Of a DNA stretch of 9,552 bases, positions 1-7,496 are shown piece after piece. The translations under genes and the position numbers were made by a program. The first letter of the stretch is position 1, and every line of letters begins with the position of its first letter. Source of the DNA: Collimonas sp. UBA1456 (GTDB lineage: Bacteria; Pseudomonadota; Gammaproteobacteria; Burkholderiales; Burkholderiaceae_D); assembly GCA_002325825.1 (NCBI GenBank), contig DCSW01000124.1:1-9552 (forward strand), given 5' to 3'. Below the pieces are notes generated by a model. It did not search any database and was not told where the DNA came from. It was given only the letters and a program-made list of their open reading frames with translations.

Positions 1-196
1 TTCAAAATATTTCGAGCAGGCTCTGAGATTAAATTAATACGCCTTCCAGGCGATGCAAAAAAAATTCACGGTAGGTTCGAATGCGTTGCGGGCAAGATTG
101 CGGCTTACAGAAAAATTCAGCAATTTTATGAGAAGCGCAATTATTTTTCAGGCTGGCTATCAGGCCAATTATCAAGAATCGTTTTGCCCCAAGAAT

Positions 197-225
197 TTGC
201 ATCATGTGCCGGCATGCCATATAAT
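197..225 (+). promoter_or_regulatory. Candidate sigma70 promoter for the rpfE-like/recJ transcript
   Basis: A perfect -10 hexamer TATAAT lies at 220-225 and a weak -35 (TTGCAT, three of six matches) at 197-202, separated by 17 bases. The preferred GTG start at 232 is only 6 bases after the -10, about where transcription would begin, so the message could be leaderless. This is pattern matching only: the -35 is poor, and the TATAAT would lie inside the gene if an upstream start (TTG 184 or ATG 214) were used. Confidence 0.35.
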
Positions 226-231
226 AGTGAC

Positions 232-1314
232 GTGAGTCATTTAGATATCCTATTCCCATTTGGCTTGCCGCCGCCAGAACTGGCGCGTGATCTATTGCGT
301 GAATTAAAACTGCCAGCTCTAGCTACCCTGATGGCGAGGGCTAAATCTGACCGTCATCGCCAACGGTTTGGTGATTTTGCAAGAGCGCTGCCTCATGAAG
401 TCTGGCTGGCGTCGCAATTTGGGTTAGCACCGTTTGCTGCGGCCGATGTGGATTGCCAGAACAGTCCCGCCCTGGCCTGCGCCACCATGCGCGCGCTTGG
501 CCTGGCTGTCGATGAAGGCGTCTGGTTCATGCTACATCCGTCACATATCCATATCGCTCACGATCATCTGGTGCTGACAGATATTCGTCAGGTCAATCTA
601 TCAGAAGCCGATTCGCGTGCCCTGTTCGATGCCGCCGCACCTTTGTTCGCTGAGGTTGGTAGATCACTACAATATGGTGACGGCAATACCTGGTTCATGC
701 GTGCCGACGATTGGCAAAGTCTGCTGACCGCCACTCCCGACGCCAGCTGCGGCCACAACATCGATATCTGGATTCCGCAAGGCAATGACGCGGCAGCCTG
801 GCACAAATTGCAAAATGAGGTGCAAATGATGTGGTTTGCGCATCCGATAAACGAGCAACGGGCCGCGCAAGGATTACAAGCGATCAATTCATTATGGTTA
901 TGGGCCGGGGCTACGGCAACCGCAGCTCCGCCATCATCAGGTGAGCGCCGCGACGTGTTCAACTTGCCAGGCGGTTTCACTGGACTCAGTCAATATGCAA
1001 AGACTGCCTACATCAACGCCAGCGCTGCCGACATCATAGCCACCAAGCCCGAGAATGCCCTACTGACGCTGGATCAGTTGATCCAAGCGGCGCTGACCGG
1101 CGAATGGTCGGCATGGCAGCAACAACTAAAGGCGCTCGAAAGCGATTTTTTCGAGCCGCTGCTACAAGCGATACAGCAGGGCCGACTGGATAGTCTGTCA
1201 CTTTGCATTACCAACCATGTCCACCTGCTTGAATTGACCACCAGCCGTTTCTCACTCAAGAAGTTCTGGCTCAAGCCATCACTGACGAGCCTACTACCAG
1301 TGCATTCTTCATGA
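232..1314 (+). CDS. RpfE-like protein of unknown function, upstream of recJ
   Basis: The frame encodes about 360 residues from GTG 232 and is intact. I recognise it as the conserved betaproteobacterial gene that sits directly before recJ, often annotated 'regulatory protein, RpfE type' or as a cofactor-independent phosphoglycerate mutase-like protein; in Xanthomonas rpfE also neighbours recJ. No biochemical activity is established that I can point to, and I see no signal peptide, membrane segment or obvious catalytic motif. The N-terminus (VSHLDILFPFGLPPPELA) is what I expect of the family, which favours GTG 232. Open frame continues upstream to ATG 214 and TTG 184, but none of the three has a convincing ribosome binding site. 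The stop overlaps the recJ start (ATGA), implying cotranscription and translational coupling. Product identity rests on recalled similarity and synteny; the reading frame itself is secure. Confidence 0.72.
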   Translation: MSHLDILFPFGLPPPELARDLLRELKLPALATLMARAKSDRHRQRFGDFARALPHEVWLASQFGLAPFAAADVDCQNSPALACATMRALGLAVDEGVWFMLHPSHIHIAHDHLVLTDIRQVNLSEADSRALFDAAAPLFAEVGRSLQYGDGNTWFMRADDWQSLLTATPDASCGHNIDIWIPQGNDAAAWHKLQNEVQMMWFAHPINEQRAAQGLQAINSLWLWAGATATAAPPSSGERRDVFNLPGGFTGLSQYAKTAYINASAADIIATKPENALLTLDQLIQAALTGEWSAWQQQLKALESDFFEPLLQAIQQGRLDSLSLCITNHVHLLELTTSRFSLKKFWLKPSLTSLLPVHSS

Positions 1315-3005
1315 CTCGTATCGTTACCCGTCCCTACCCTTTTCGTGATTCTGAACGACTGTGCCAAAACGGCATCCACCCTGTGCTGGCCCGCATCTAC
1401 ACGGCGCGCGGCCTGTTCGACGCCAAAGAACTGGAAAGCGAACTAAGCGCATTGATACCGCCATCCGGGCTGCTGTACATCGACTCTGCCGCCAGCTTCC
1501 TGGCTGACGCCATCGCCGCAAAAAAGAAAATGGTCATCGTCGCTGACTACGATTGCGACGGCGCCACCGCCTGTGCGGTCGGCCTACGCGGCCTGCGACT
1601 TCTAGGTGCGAACGTCGATTTCATCGTGCCGAATCGATTCGAATATGGCTACGGCCTGACACCGGAAATAGTCGAGCTGACTGCACATGAAAAATCGCCA
1701 CACATCATTGTCACGGTGGATAACGGCATCGCCAGCATCGACGGCGTGAAAGAAGCCAACCGGCGCGGTATCGAAGTCGTTGTTACCGACCATCACTTAC
1801 CGGCGGATACGCTACCGGCGGCGGCAGTGATTGTCAATCCGAACCAACCAGAATGTGCCTTCCCGAGCAAGAACCTAGCTGGCGTCGGCGTCATGTTCTA
1901 TGTCTTGCTGGCGCTACGTGCCGAAATGCGCAAGCGTGGCATATTCGATGCCAAGACACAACCGAAACTGGACGTACTGCTCGATCTGGTAGCGCTCGGC
2001 ACTGTCGCCGACGTCGTCAAACTCGATGCGAATAATCGCATCCTGGTGGCGCAAGGTTTGAAACGCATGCGCTCCGGCCGCATGCATGCCGGCGTTGCCG
2101 CGCTGTTCCGCGTCGCCAGCCGCGAAGCGCGGCGGGCGACGCCGTTCGATCTCGGCTTCGCATTGGGCCCACGCCTGAATGCCGCCGGCCGCCTGGCCGA
2201 TATGGCGCTCGGCATCGAATGCCTGACCACCGATGACGAAGTCCGCGCCTGGGCCATCGCCCAGCAGCTCGACACCATCAATCGCGAACGGCGCGATATC
2301 GAAGCCGGCATGCAAGATACTGCGCTGGCATTACTGGACGATTTTCAACCTAAGGACAGCACCACCATCAGCGTATTCGACGCGTCTTGGCACCAAGGCG
2401 TGATTGGCATCGTAGCGTCGCGTCTGAAGGATAGGCTATATCGTCCAACCATCACTTTCGCCACCGGTGAAGAAGGACTGATCAAGGGCTCTGGCCGCTC
2501 GATTCCTGGCTTCCACCTGCGCGATGCGTTGGATCTCGTATCGAAGCACGCGCCCAGCCTAATCCAAAAATTCGGTGGCCACGCGATGGCCGCTGGCCTG
2601 ACCATCCGCGCCGACGCGTTCGATGCATTCGCGGTCGCCTTCGAAAAAGTCGGCCGCGAATGGCTTGGACAAAGCAAGTTAGAACGTGTGATTGAAACTG
2701 ATGGGCCGCTAGAAGATGCCTACTACACAACGCAATTCGTTGAGTTGATGGACGGCCAGGTGTGGGGTCAAGGCTTTGCCCCGCCGCTGTTTTGCGACGA
2801 GTTTCGCGTGGTTAGCCAACGCATTCTGAAAGAAAAACACCTGAAACTGCTACTAGAACGTAATGGCACGCGCTATGATGCGATCTGGTTTAGCCACACC
2901 GATGAATTGGGTAGCAAAGCCAAAGTTGCATTCCGCCTGGACATCAATGAATATAACAGCATGGCCAAAGTGCAATTAATGGTTGAATACGCTGAAACGA
3001 TATGA
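1311..3005 (+). CDS. recJ: Single-stranded-DNA-specific 5'-3' exonuclease RecJ
   Basis: RecJ degrades single-stranded DNA 5' to 3' in RecF-pathway recombination, base excision and mismatch repair, in the cytoplasm. The 564-residue protein is close to full family length (E. coli 577). All DHH-family metal motifs are visible: VADYDCDG at residues 77-84, TVDNG at 135-139, and the signature DHH at 160-162. The RecJ-specific parts follow: LGTVADV near 229, LGPRLNAAGRL near 285, HQGVIGIVASRL at 361-372, and the DHHA1 nucleic-acid site GSGRS (393-397) with FGGHAMAAGL (421-430). No key residue is missing. The start ATG overlaps the stop of the preceding RpfE-like gene, fixing the start and suggesting translational coupling. 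In related genomes prfB usually follows closely; here decayed DNA of about 1.2 kb intervenes. Confidence 0.97.
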   Translation: MTRIVTRPYPFRDSERLCQNGIHPVLARIYTARGLFDAKELESELSALIPPSGLLYIDSAASFLADAIAAKKKMVIVADYDCDGATACAVGLRGLRLLGANVDFIVPNRFEYGYGLTPEIVELTAHEKSPHIIVTVDNGIASIDGVKEANRRGIEVVVTDHHLPADTLPAAAVIVNPNQPECAFPSKNLAGVGVMFYVLLALRAEMRKRGIFDAKTQPKLDVLLDLVALGTVADVVKLDANNRILVAQGLKRMRSGRMHAGVAALFRVASREARRATPFDLGFALGPRLNAAGRLADMALGIECLTTDDEVRAWAIAQQLDTINRERRDIEAGMQDTALALLDDFQPKDSTTISVFDASWHQGVIGIVASRLKDRLYRPTITFATGEEGLIKGSGRSIPGFHLRDALDLVSKHAPSLIQKFGGHAMAAGLTIRADAFDAFAVAFEKVGREWLGQSKLERVIETDGPLEDAYYTTQFVELMDGQVWGQGFAPPLFCDEFRVVSQRILKEKHLKLLLERNGTRYDAIWFSHTDELGSKAKVAFRLDINEYNSMAKVQLMVEYAETI

Positions 3006-3119
3006 AGCATCGGATGCAAACGCTAAAACTAAATTAAATCCAGAGAGAGAGTCAATTAATTTCTATTTAATTCGAATCTGGCCCTATTAAATTTTGGCGA
3101 TCCTTGTTATCCGTTTTGA

Positions 3120-3463
3120 CGCTGTTGGCTTGTTGAGCTACCTGTCACATATCCAGCTTCGACTGCGTCAGCAACTCGCGTACCAGAGCTATTCGGATGC
3201 GCTGGATGTAATCGACCAGGCTGTTGCCGGTGTGCTCCCGAAACAGGCGTATCAAATGGCGCTGACTTGTGCAGGCGATGTCCGTCAGTTACGGTAGATT
3301 CCAATCGTTGGTCGGATTGCCGATCACCGTGTATCTTGTGCACCAGGCGGGCCGCCGGATGTAAATGATTACGACAGACAAGCCAGGGGGACAGTTGCGG
3401 ATCGCTGCCGGCGCGTCGTATGTAAACCACAAATACATGCCGAAGATATATTGCGAACAAAGA
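3120..3463 (-). pseudogene. Remnant of an AraC/GlxA-family transcriptional regulator
   Basis: Read on the minus strand, this matches the C-terminal part of AraC-family regulators with a GATase1-like N-domain. The order is a linker (VVYIRRAGSDPQLSPWL, about 3365-3430), then the first helix-turn-helix (TDIACTSQRHLIRLFREHTG), the hallmark NSLVDYIQRIRIALVRELL, and the start of the second helix-turn-helix (LTQSKLDM-stop-QVAQQA). It is broken by a frameshift between the linker and the DNA-binding part near 3330, an in-frame TAA at 3289-3291 and an in-frame TGA at 3145-3147. The second helix-turn-helix degenerates after QVAQQA. The N-terminal ligand domain is not recognisable upstream. It cannot make a functional regulator as it stands. 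Family assignment is confident from the DNA-binding pattern; boundaries are approximate. Confidence 0.8.
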
Positions 3464-3596
3464 AAGACATGGCGTCTTGTCATTAAACAAACGCCATTTC
3501 AGGCAGTTGCAGAATTGGCGACTGTGACTGAGTACAACGTGAAAGTTAATGCACGGTAAAAATCGAAAGAAGGTCCCGCCCATCAGTTTCTATACG

Positions 3597-3961
3597 TCAC
3601 TGATGTCGGCATGCCGGCATGTTTTTGTAGTGCATTCCGTCAGCAAATCGATGCGGGTGATGGTCTTGCCGAACTCCCTGTCGAAACTGATGTTGTGCTT
3701 GCTCTATGAGATATCGTTTGACAACAATCCTCTCTTCCAAAGTGCGTTGATATAACTTGTCGAGTAAGCGATACAGACTATCGAGGTAGTCCTGCAGCCA
3801 AGCGTGGTCATGCGGTTGACGTCCGACTGCGCCAACTCTTCGTGGCTGGCGGAAGCACCCTGTACTTGACCGTGCGGTGCCAGCTTCGGTGCCGGAAAAC
3901 TACAGACGTCAAACATCGTGCACAATGAGGTTAGAACCACAAAAAATGACAAATCGATATT
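3597..3961 (-). pseudogene. Broken gene of unknown function, possibly a former lipoprotein
   Basis: Two overlapping minus-strand frames look like pieces of one former protein. The first holds a hydrophobic stretch (LSFFVVLTSLCTMFDVC) ending in a cysteine at 3902-3904, followed by a low-complexity-free run (PAPKLAPHGQVQGAS, then HEELAQSDVNRMT). This resembles a lipoprotein signal peptide whose lipobox has drifted. Near 3810 the coding-like signal moves to another frame (HAWLQDYLDSLYRLLDKLYQR), which stays open to the TGA at 3597-3599. A third frame (FDREFGKTITRIDLLTE, about 3640-3690) also looks protein-like, implying a second frameshift. No ATG start or RBS is evident; a TTG near 3952 is possible. 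I cannot name the family. The lipoprotein idea is inference from one hydrophobic segment. Confidence 0.42.
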
Positions 3962-4165
3962 GAACCGACTGAATGACGCCTTAATTAATATGAGCGGCGC
4001 GGCCTTGCAGAGCAGCGATCTCACCTGCCAACGGTTGTGGAGCAGAGAGTTGCCAGTTCAATATCCGCATTGTTGCAATGGTTCACATTTTTTCGCATTT
4101 GCCGAAAAGGTCGGTTAAACAGTAGCAAAATATAAACAGTTGCGTCATCCGCTATAGCGCTGGCG

Positions 4166-4171
4166 TATAAT
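4166..4171 (+). promoter_or_regulatory. Candidate -10 element for prfB
   Basis: A perfect TATAAT lies 28 bases before the prfB ATG. No good -35 is found at 16-18 bases; the nearest TTG-containing hexamer (TTGCGT, 4140-4145) is 20 bases away. Because decayed minus-strand DNA separates prfB from recJ, prfB probably needs its own promoter, which gives this site some contextual support. Confidence 0.35.
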
Positions 4172-4199
4172 TTAATATCTGATTGCAAAAGAGTCAAAA

Positions 4200-5304
4200 A
4201 TGGAATCCGAACGCTTAAATTCTCTGAAAAACCTGCTATCCGACCTGACCAATCGCGAAACCGAACTTCGGAGGTATCTTTGACTTCGATACGAAGTTAG
4301 AGAAACTCGATCAAGTCAATGTGGAGCTGGAAAATCCGGAATGTTGGAACGATCAAAAGCGCGCGCAGGATCTGGGTAGAGAAAAAAAATCGCTGGAAGC
4401 CATCGTGCTGACGCTGTCCAAGATCGAAACCGATCTGCGCGATACCACCGATCTGTTCCAGATGGCCCGCGAAGAGCGGGACGAAGAAATAGTAGAAGCA
4501 GTCGAAGCCGATGCCGAGAAATTGCGTAAGCTGTTGGAAGATATGGAGTTCCGCCGCATGTTCAGTAATCCGATGGACCCGAACAACTGCTTCATCGATA
4601 TTCAAGCCGGCGCCGGCGGCACCGAGGCGCAGGACTGGGCCTCGATGCTGCTGCGCCAGTATCTGCGCTATTGCGAACGCAAGGGTTTCAAGGTCGATAT
4701 CCTGGAGCAATCCGACGGCGAAGTGGCCGGTATCAAGACCGCCACATTGAAGGTCGATGGCGATTATGCGTACGGCTTCCTGCGCACAGAAACCGGCGTC
4801 CATCGACTGGTTCGTAAGTCGCCGTTCGATTCCGCCAACGGTCGTCACACGTCGTTTTCCAGCTTATTTGTGTATCCGGAAGTGGACGACTCGATTGATG
4901 TCGTAGTCAATCCTGCCGATGTCCGCGTCGATACCTATCGCGCCTCCGGCGCCGGGGGACAGCACATCAACAAAACCGACTCAGCGGTGCGCTTGACTCA
5001 CATACCGTCCGGTATTGTAGTGCAATGCCAGAACGACCGCAGCCAGCACCGCAACCGCGCCGAAGCATGGGACATGCTGAAAGCCAAACTATATGAACTG
5101 GAACTGCGCAAGCGCATCAGCGAGCAGCAGAAGCTGGAAGACTCCAAGACCGACGTCGGCTGGGGTCACCAGATCCGTTCCTATGTACTGGACCAGTCGC
5201 GCATCAAGGATTTGCGTACCAATTTCGAGAGCGGCAACACCAAGGCTATACTCGATGGGGATCTGGACGATTTCATCGCGGCTTCGCTCAAGCAAAGCGT
5301 GTAA
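4200..5304 (+). CDS. prfB: Peptide chain release factor 2 (RF2), expressed by programmed +1 frameshift
   Basis: RF2 recognises UGA and UAA stop codons and triggers peptide release on the ribosome. Translation starts at ATG 4200 (weak GAG upstream), runs 27 codons to CTT 4278-4280 and meets TGA 4281-4283; skipping T4281 continues as GAC TTC GAT to the TAA at 5302-5304. The resulting 367-residue protein matches the usual length (E. coli 365). Key motifs in full-protein numbering: the stop-codon-reading tripeptide SPF at 207-209, and GGQ at 252-254 within RASGAGGQHINKTDS, where the glutamine is the usual PrmC methylation target. No damage is visible. An open-frame search alone would begin at GTG 4321 and lose the first 40 residues, including the regulatory element. 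lysS follows 117 bases downstream, the common arrangement in proteobacteria. Confidence 0.97.
4270..4284 (+). promoter_or_regulatory. prfB +1 programmed frameshift site
   Basis: The element has the canonical parts with canonical spacing: an internal Shine-Dalgarno-like GGAGG (4270-4274), TAT, the slippery CTT, and a TGA followed by C (4281-4284), a poor termination context. When RF2 is scarce the ribosome pauses at UGA and slips +1; when RF2 is plentiful it terminates after 27 codons, giving autoregulation. The mechanism is established for prfB in E. coli and most bacteria; its operation here is inferred from the exact sequence match and the frame change needed to join both halves. Confidence 0.95.
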
Positions 5305-5421
5305 GCCGCAAATATTCGGTTACCAATTCGGTAAAGAAACGCGTCACGAACAATGTCCGCAGCATGCCCCTCGCCATCGCACCACAGACGTTGGCACCGA
5401 ATCATTTAAAAAGACACTGAC

Positions 5422-6948
5422 ATGATGACAGACAATCAGCAGCAACCTGTCCCGCAAGACGAAAACAAGATTATCGCAGAACGCCGCACCAAGCTCGGCG
5501 CCTTGCGTAGCCAGGGCTTTGCTTTTCCGAACGACTTTCACCCAACGCATAAGGCGGATGTAATACACGCCGAATACGCCGACCAGGATAGCGAGGCGCT
5601 GGATGCCGCTGCCGTCAAAGTAATCATCGCCGGCCGCATGATGCTCAAGCGCGTGATGGGCAAGGTTTCTTTTGCGACCTTGCAGGATGCTTCAGGTAGT
5701 AAGGCTGATGGCCGTATCCAATTATTCATCACCAAGGAAGACATCCGTGAGGACAACTACGACAGCTTCAAGCACTACGACCTCGGCGACATCCTCGGCG
5801 CCGAAGGTACGCTGTTCAAAACCAAGACTGGCGAACTCTCGATTAAGGTCACTACGCTGCGGCTGCTGACAAAATCGCTACGTCCGCTGCCAGACAAGTT
5901 CCACGGCCTGGCCGATCAGGAAACCAAATATCGCCAGCGCTACGTTGATCTGATCATGAACAAAGACACACGCCGAACCTTCAAGGTGCGCTCTGCGGCG
6001 ATGTCGTCGATCCGTCGATTTATGGAAAAAAACGACTTCATGGAGGTCGAAACTCCGATGCTGCACGCTATCCCTGGCGGCGCTACGGCCAAGCCGTTCA
6101 TCACGCACCACAACGCACTGGACATGCAGATGTTCATGCGCATCGCACCTGAGTTATACCTGAAACGGCTGGTGGTCGGCGGCTTTGAGCGCGTGTTCGA
6201 GGTCAATCGTAATTTCCGTAATGAAGGCGTATCGCCGCGCCACAATCCGGAATTTACGATGATGGAGTTCTATGCGGCCTACGTCGATTATCAATGGCTG
6301 ATGATATTCACCGAACAAGTGATCCGTCAGGCTGCGATCGATATCCACGGCACCGCCACCCTGACCTATCAGGGGCGCGAACTAGATCTTGCCAAGCCAT
6401 TCCAGCGCCTGACGATTGTTGGCGCCATCAACAAGTACGCGCCGCAATACCGGGACGTACAGTTGCAGGATGCCGAGTTCATAAAAGCCGAACTGAAGAA
6501 ATTCGGCGTCAAATTCCACGCCCACGCCAGTCTAGGCGCGTTGCAACTGGCACTGTTTGAAGAAACCGCTGAAGCGCAGCTATGGGATCCGACCTACATC
6601 GTCGACTACCCGATTGAAGTATCGCCGCTGGCACGTGCTTCGGACACGGTGCCAAGCATCACCGAACGCTTCGAATTGTGCATCACCGGCCGCGAAATCG
6701 CCAACGGCTTCTCCGAGTTAAACGATTCCGAAGATCAGGCAGCGCGCTTCCAGGAGCAAGCGGTCGCCAAAGATGCCGGTGATGAAGAGGCCATGTATTA
6801 CGACGCCGACTACATCCGTGCGCTGGAATACGGTATGCCCCCGACCGGCGGTTGCGGCATCGGCATCGACCGTCTGATGATGCTGATTACCGACTCGCCT
6901 AACATCCGTGACGTGATTCTATTTCCGCATCTGCGCCGCGAAGACTAA
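5422..6948 (+). CDS. lysS: Lysyl-tRNA synthetase, class II
   Basis: The enzyme attaches lysine to tRNA-Lys using ATP. The 508-residue product is full length for the class II family (E. coli LysS 505). It has an N-terminal OB-fold anticodon-binding domain (residues about 65-155) and then the class II catalytic core: motif 1 around SIRRFMEKNDFMEVETPM (196-213), motif 2 at FERVFEVNRNFRNEG (255-269) with the following HNPEFTMMEFYAAY, and motif 3 at GGCGIGIDRL (476-485). The C-terminus FPHLRRED is typical of betaproteobacterial LysS. Two adjacent ATG codons (5422, 5425) are possible starts; no strong Shine-Dalgarno separates them. The first was taken, and the difference is one methionine. All motifs are intact. 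It lies downstream of prfB in the same orientation and may be cotranscribed with it. Confidence 0.97.
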   Translation: MMTDNQQQPVPQDENKIIAERRTKLGALRSQGFAFPNDFHPTHKADVIHAEYADQDSEALDAAAVKVIIAGRMMLKRVMGKVSFATLQDASGSKADGRIQLFITKEDIREDNYDSFKHYDLGDILGAEGTLFKTKTGELSIKVTTLRLLTKSLRPLPDKFHGLADQETKYRQRYVDLIMNKDTRRTFKVRSAAMSSIRRFMEKNDFMEVETPMLHAIPGGATAKPFITHHNALDMQMFMRIAPELYLKRLVVGGFERVFEVNRNFRNEGVSPRHNPEFTMMEFYAAYVDYQWLMIFTEQVIRQAAIDIHGTATLTYQGRELDLAKPFQRLTIVGAINKYAPQYRDVQLQDAEFIKAELKKFGVKFHAHASLGALQLALFEETAEAQLWDPTYIVDYPIEVSPLARASDTVPSITERFELCITGREIANGFSELNDSEDQAARFQEQAVAKDAGDEEAMYYDADYIRALEYGMPPTGGCGIGIDRLMMLITDSPNIRDVILFPHLRRED

Positions 6949-7023
6949 ACGTAGGAAAAAACGATTCAAACCAAAATAAAAATTCAGACGCCAAAGTCCG
7001 GATAGTGAAGCTGCCAATCCTCG

Positions 7024-7050
7024 GCTGGCCTGATGTCAGCGCAGGCCAGC
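7024..7050. terminator. Hairpin between lysS and the oppositely oriented GMC remnant
   Basis: A perfect 9-bp inverted repeat (GCTGGCCTG / CAGGCCAGC) with a 9-base loop sits 75 bases after the lysS stop and just beyond the end of the minus-strand GMC oxidoreductase remnant. The position between convergent units suggests a transcription terminator. There is no T-tract on either side, so an intrinsic terminator is not proven; it could equally be an mRNA 3'-end stabiliser or chance. Confidence 0.4.
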
Positions 7051-7061
7051 GCTCAATTCGA

Positions 7062-7496
7062 CTACCGACATTGATCGGATAATATTTTATCGGTGCCTTT
7101 TTCCGTAATCATTAACCGCCGCATTGATATTGCAGGAAGTAATATTCGGAAAAATCGATGCGTCTACCACCTGTAAGCCTTACAGGCCATGCACCTTCAA
7201 GTCGCTATCGACGACCGATGTTTCGCCATCCGGGTCCATCGCGTAGGAACCGCAAAGGCAACATATCGAACCGGCCCGTTCATGGAAGAACCGCAAGATG
7301 CTGGCTTCATCGGTCACTGCTGCAGTCGGTGATACTTCTTCGACGGTAATTTTTTAAAAGCCGGAGCCTGGATCATTTTACGAATCAATGCACTGCCATG
7401 AATCGCCTCGTCGCGATCTTTTTGCGTACTCAGATAGTTTAGAGGCATGACCCTGGCCGGAACTGTAACATCGTTGGCAGCAATTTCAATCGCAAT
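7062..7496 (-). pseudogene. C-terminal remnant of a GMC-family oxidoreductase
   Basis: GMC oxidoreductases are FAD enzymes such as choline and alcohol dehydrogenases. Only the C-terminal domain remains. Reading the minus strand: DVTVPARVMPLNYLSTQKDRDEA (7472-7404) and ALIRKMIQAPAFKK; a frameshift in an A-run near 7345; EEVSPTAAVTDEASILRFF; a degraded active-site loop; VVDSDLKVHGL; an in-frame TAA at 7181-7183; VVDASIFPNITSCNINAAV (7171-7115); another one-base frameshift; and MITEKGTDKILSDQ to a TAG at 7062-7064. In the family the loop reads like HPCGTCAMGP; here it reads CCLCGSYAMDP, so the catalytic histidine is gone. The FAD-binding N-terminus is absent and its place is taken by the ahpF 3' end, joined in frame near 7497. 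Family assignment is firm from the terminal signature; the substrate cannot be told. Confidence 0.85.

Noticed and set aside
40..52. Small hairpin CGCCT-TCC-AGGCG near the left edge as a terminator
   Set aside because: It has only a 5-bp stem, is followed by an A-run rather than a T-run on the plus strand, and has no recognisable gene ending beside it.
588..2730. Several long minus-strand open frames opposite the rpfE-like gene and recJ
   Set aside because: They overlap well-supported plus-strand genes, show no family motifs and are the usual antisense shadows of GC-biased codons.
5353..5409. An 18-codon open frame rich in His and Arg just before lysS, as a possible leader peptide
   Set aside because: It has no convincing ribosome site, no lysine codons and no visible terminator/antiterminator pair; likely chance.
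7174..7190. Inverted repeat CCTGTAA-GCC-TTACAGG as a regulatory hairpin
   Set aside because: It lies inside the GMC coding remnant, and half of it is created by the premature stop codon; most likely coincidental.
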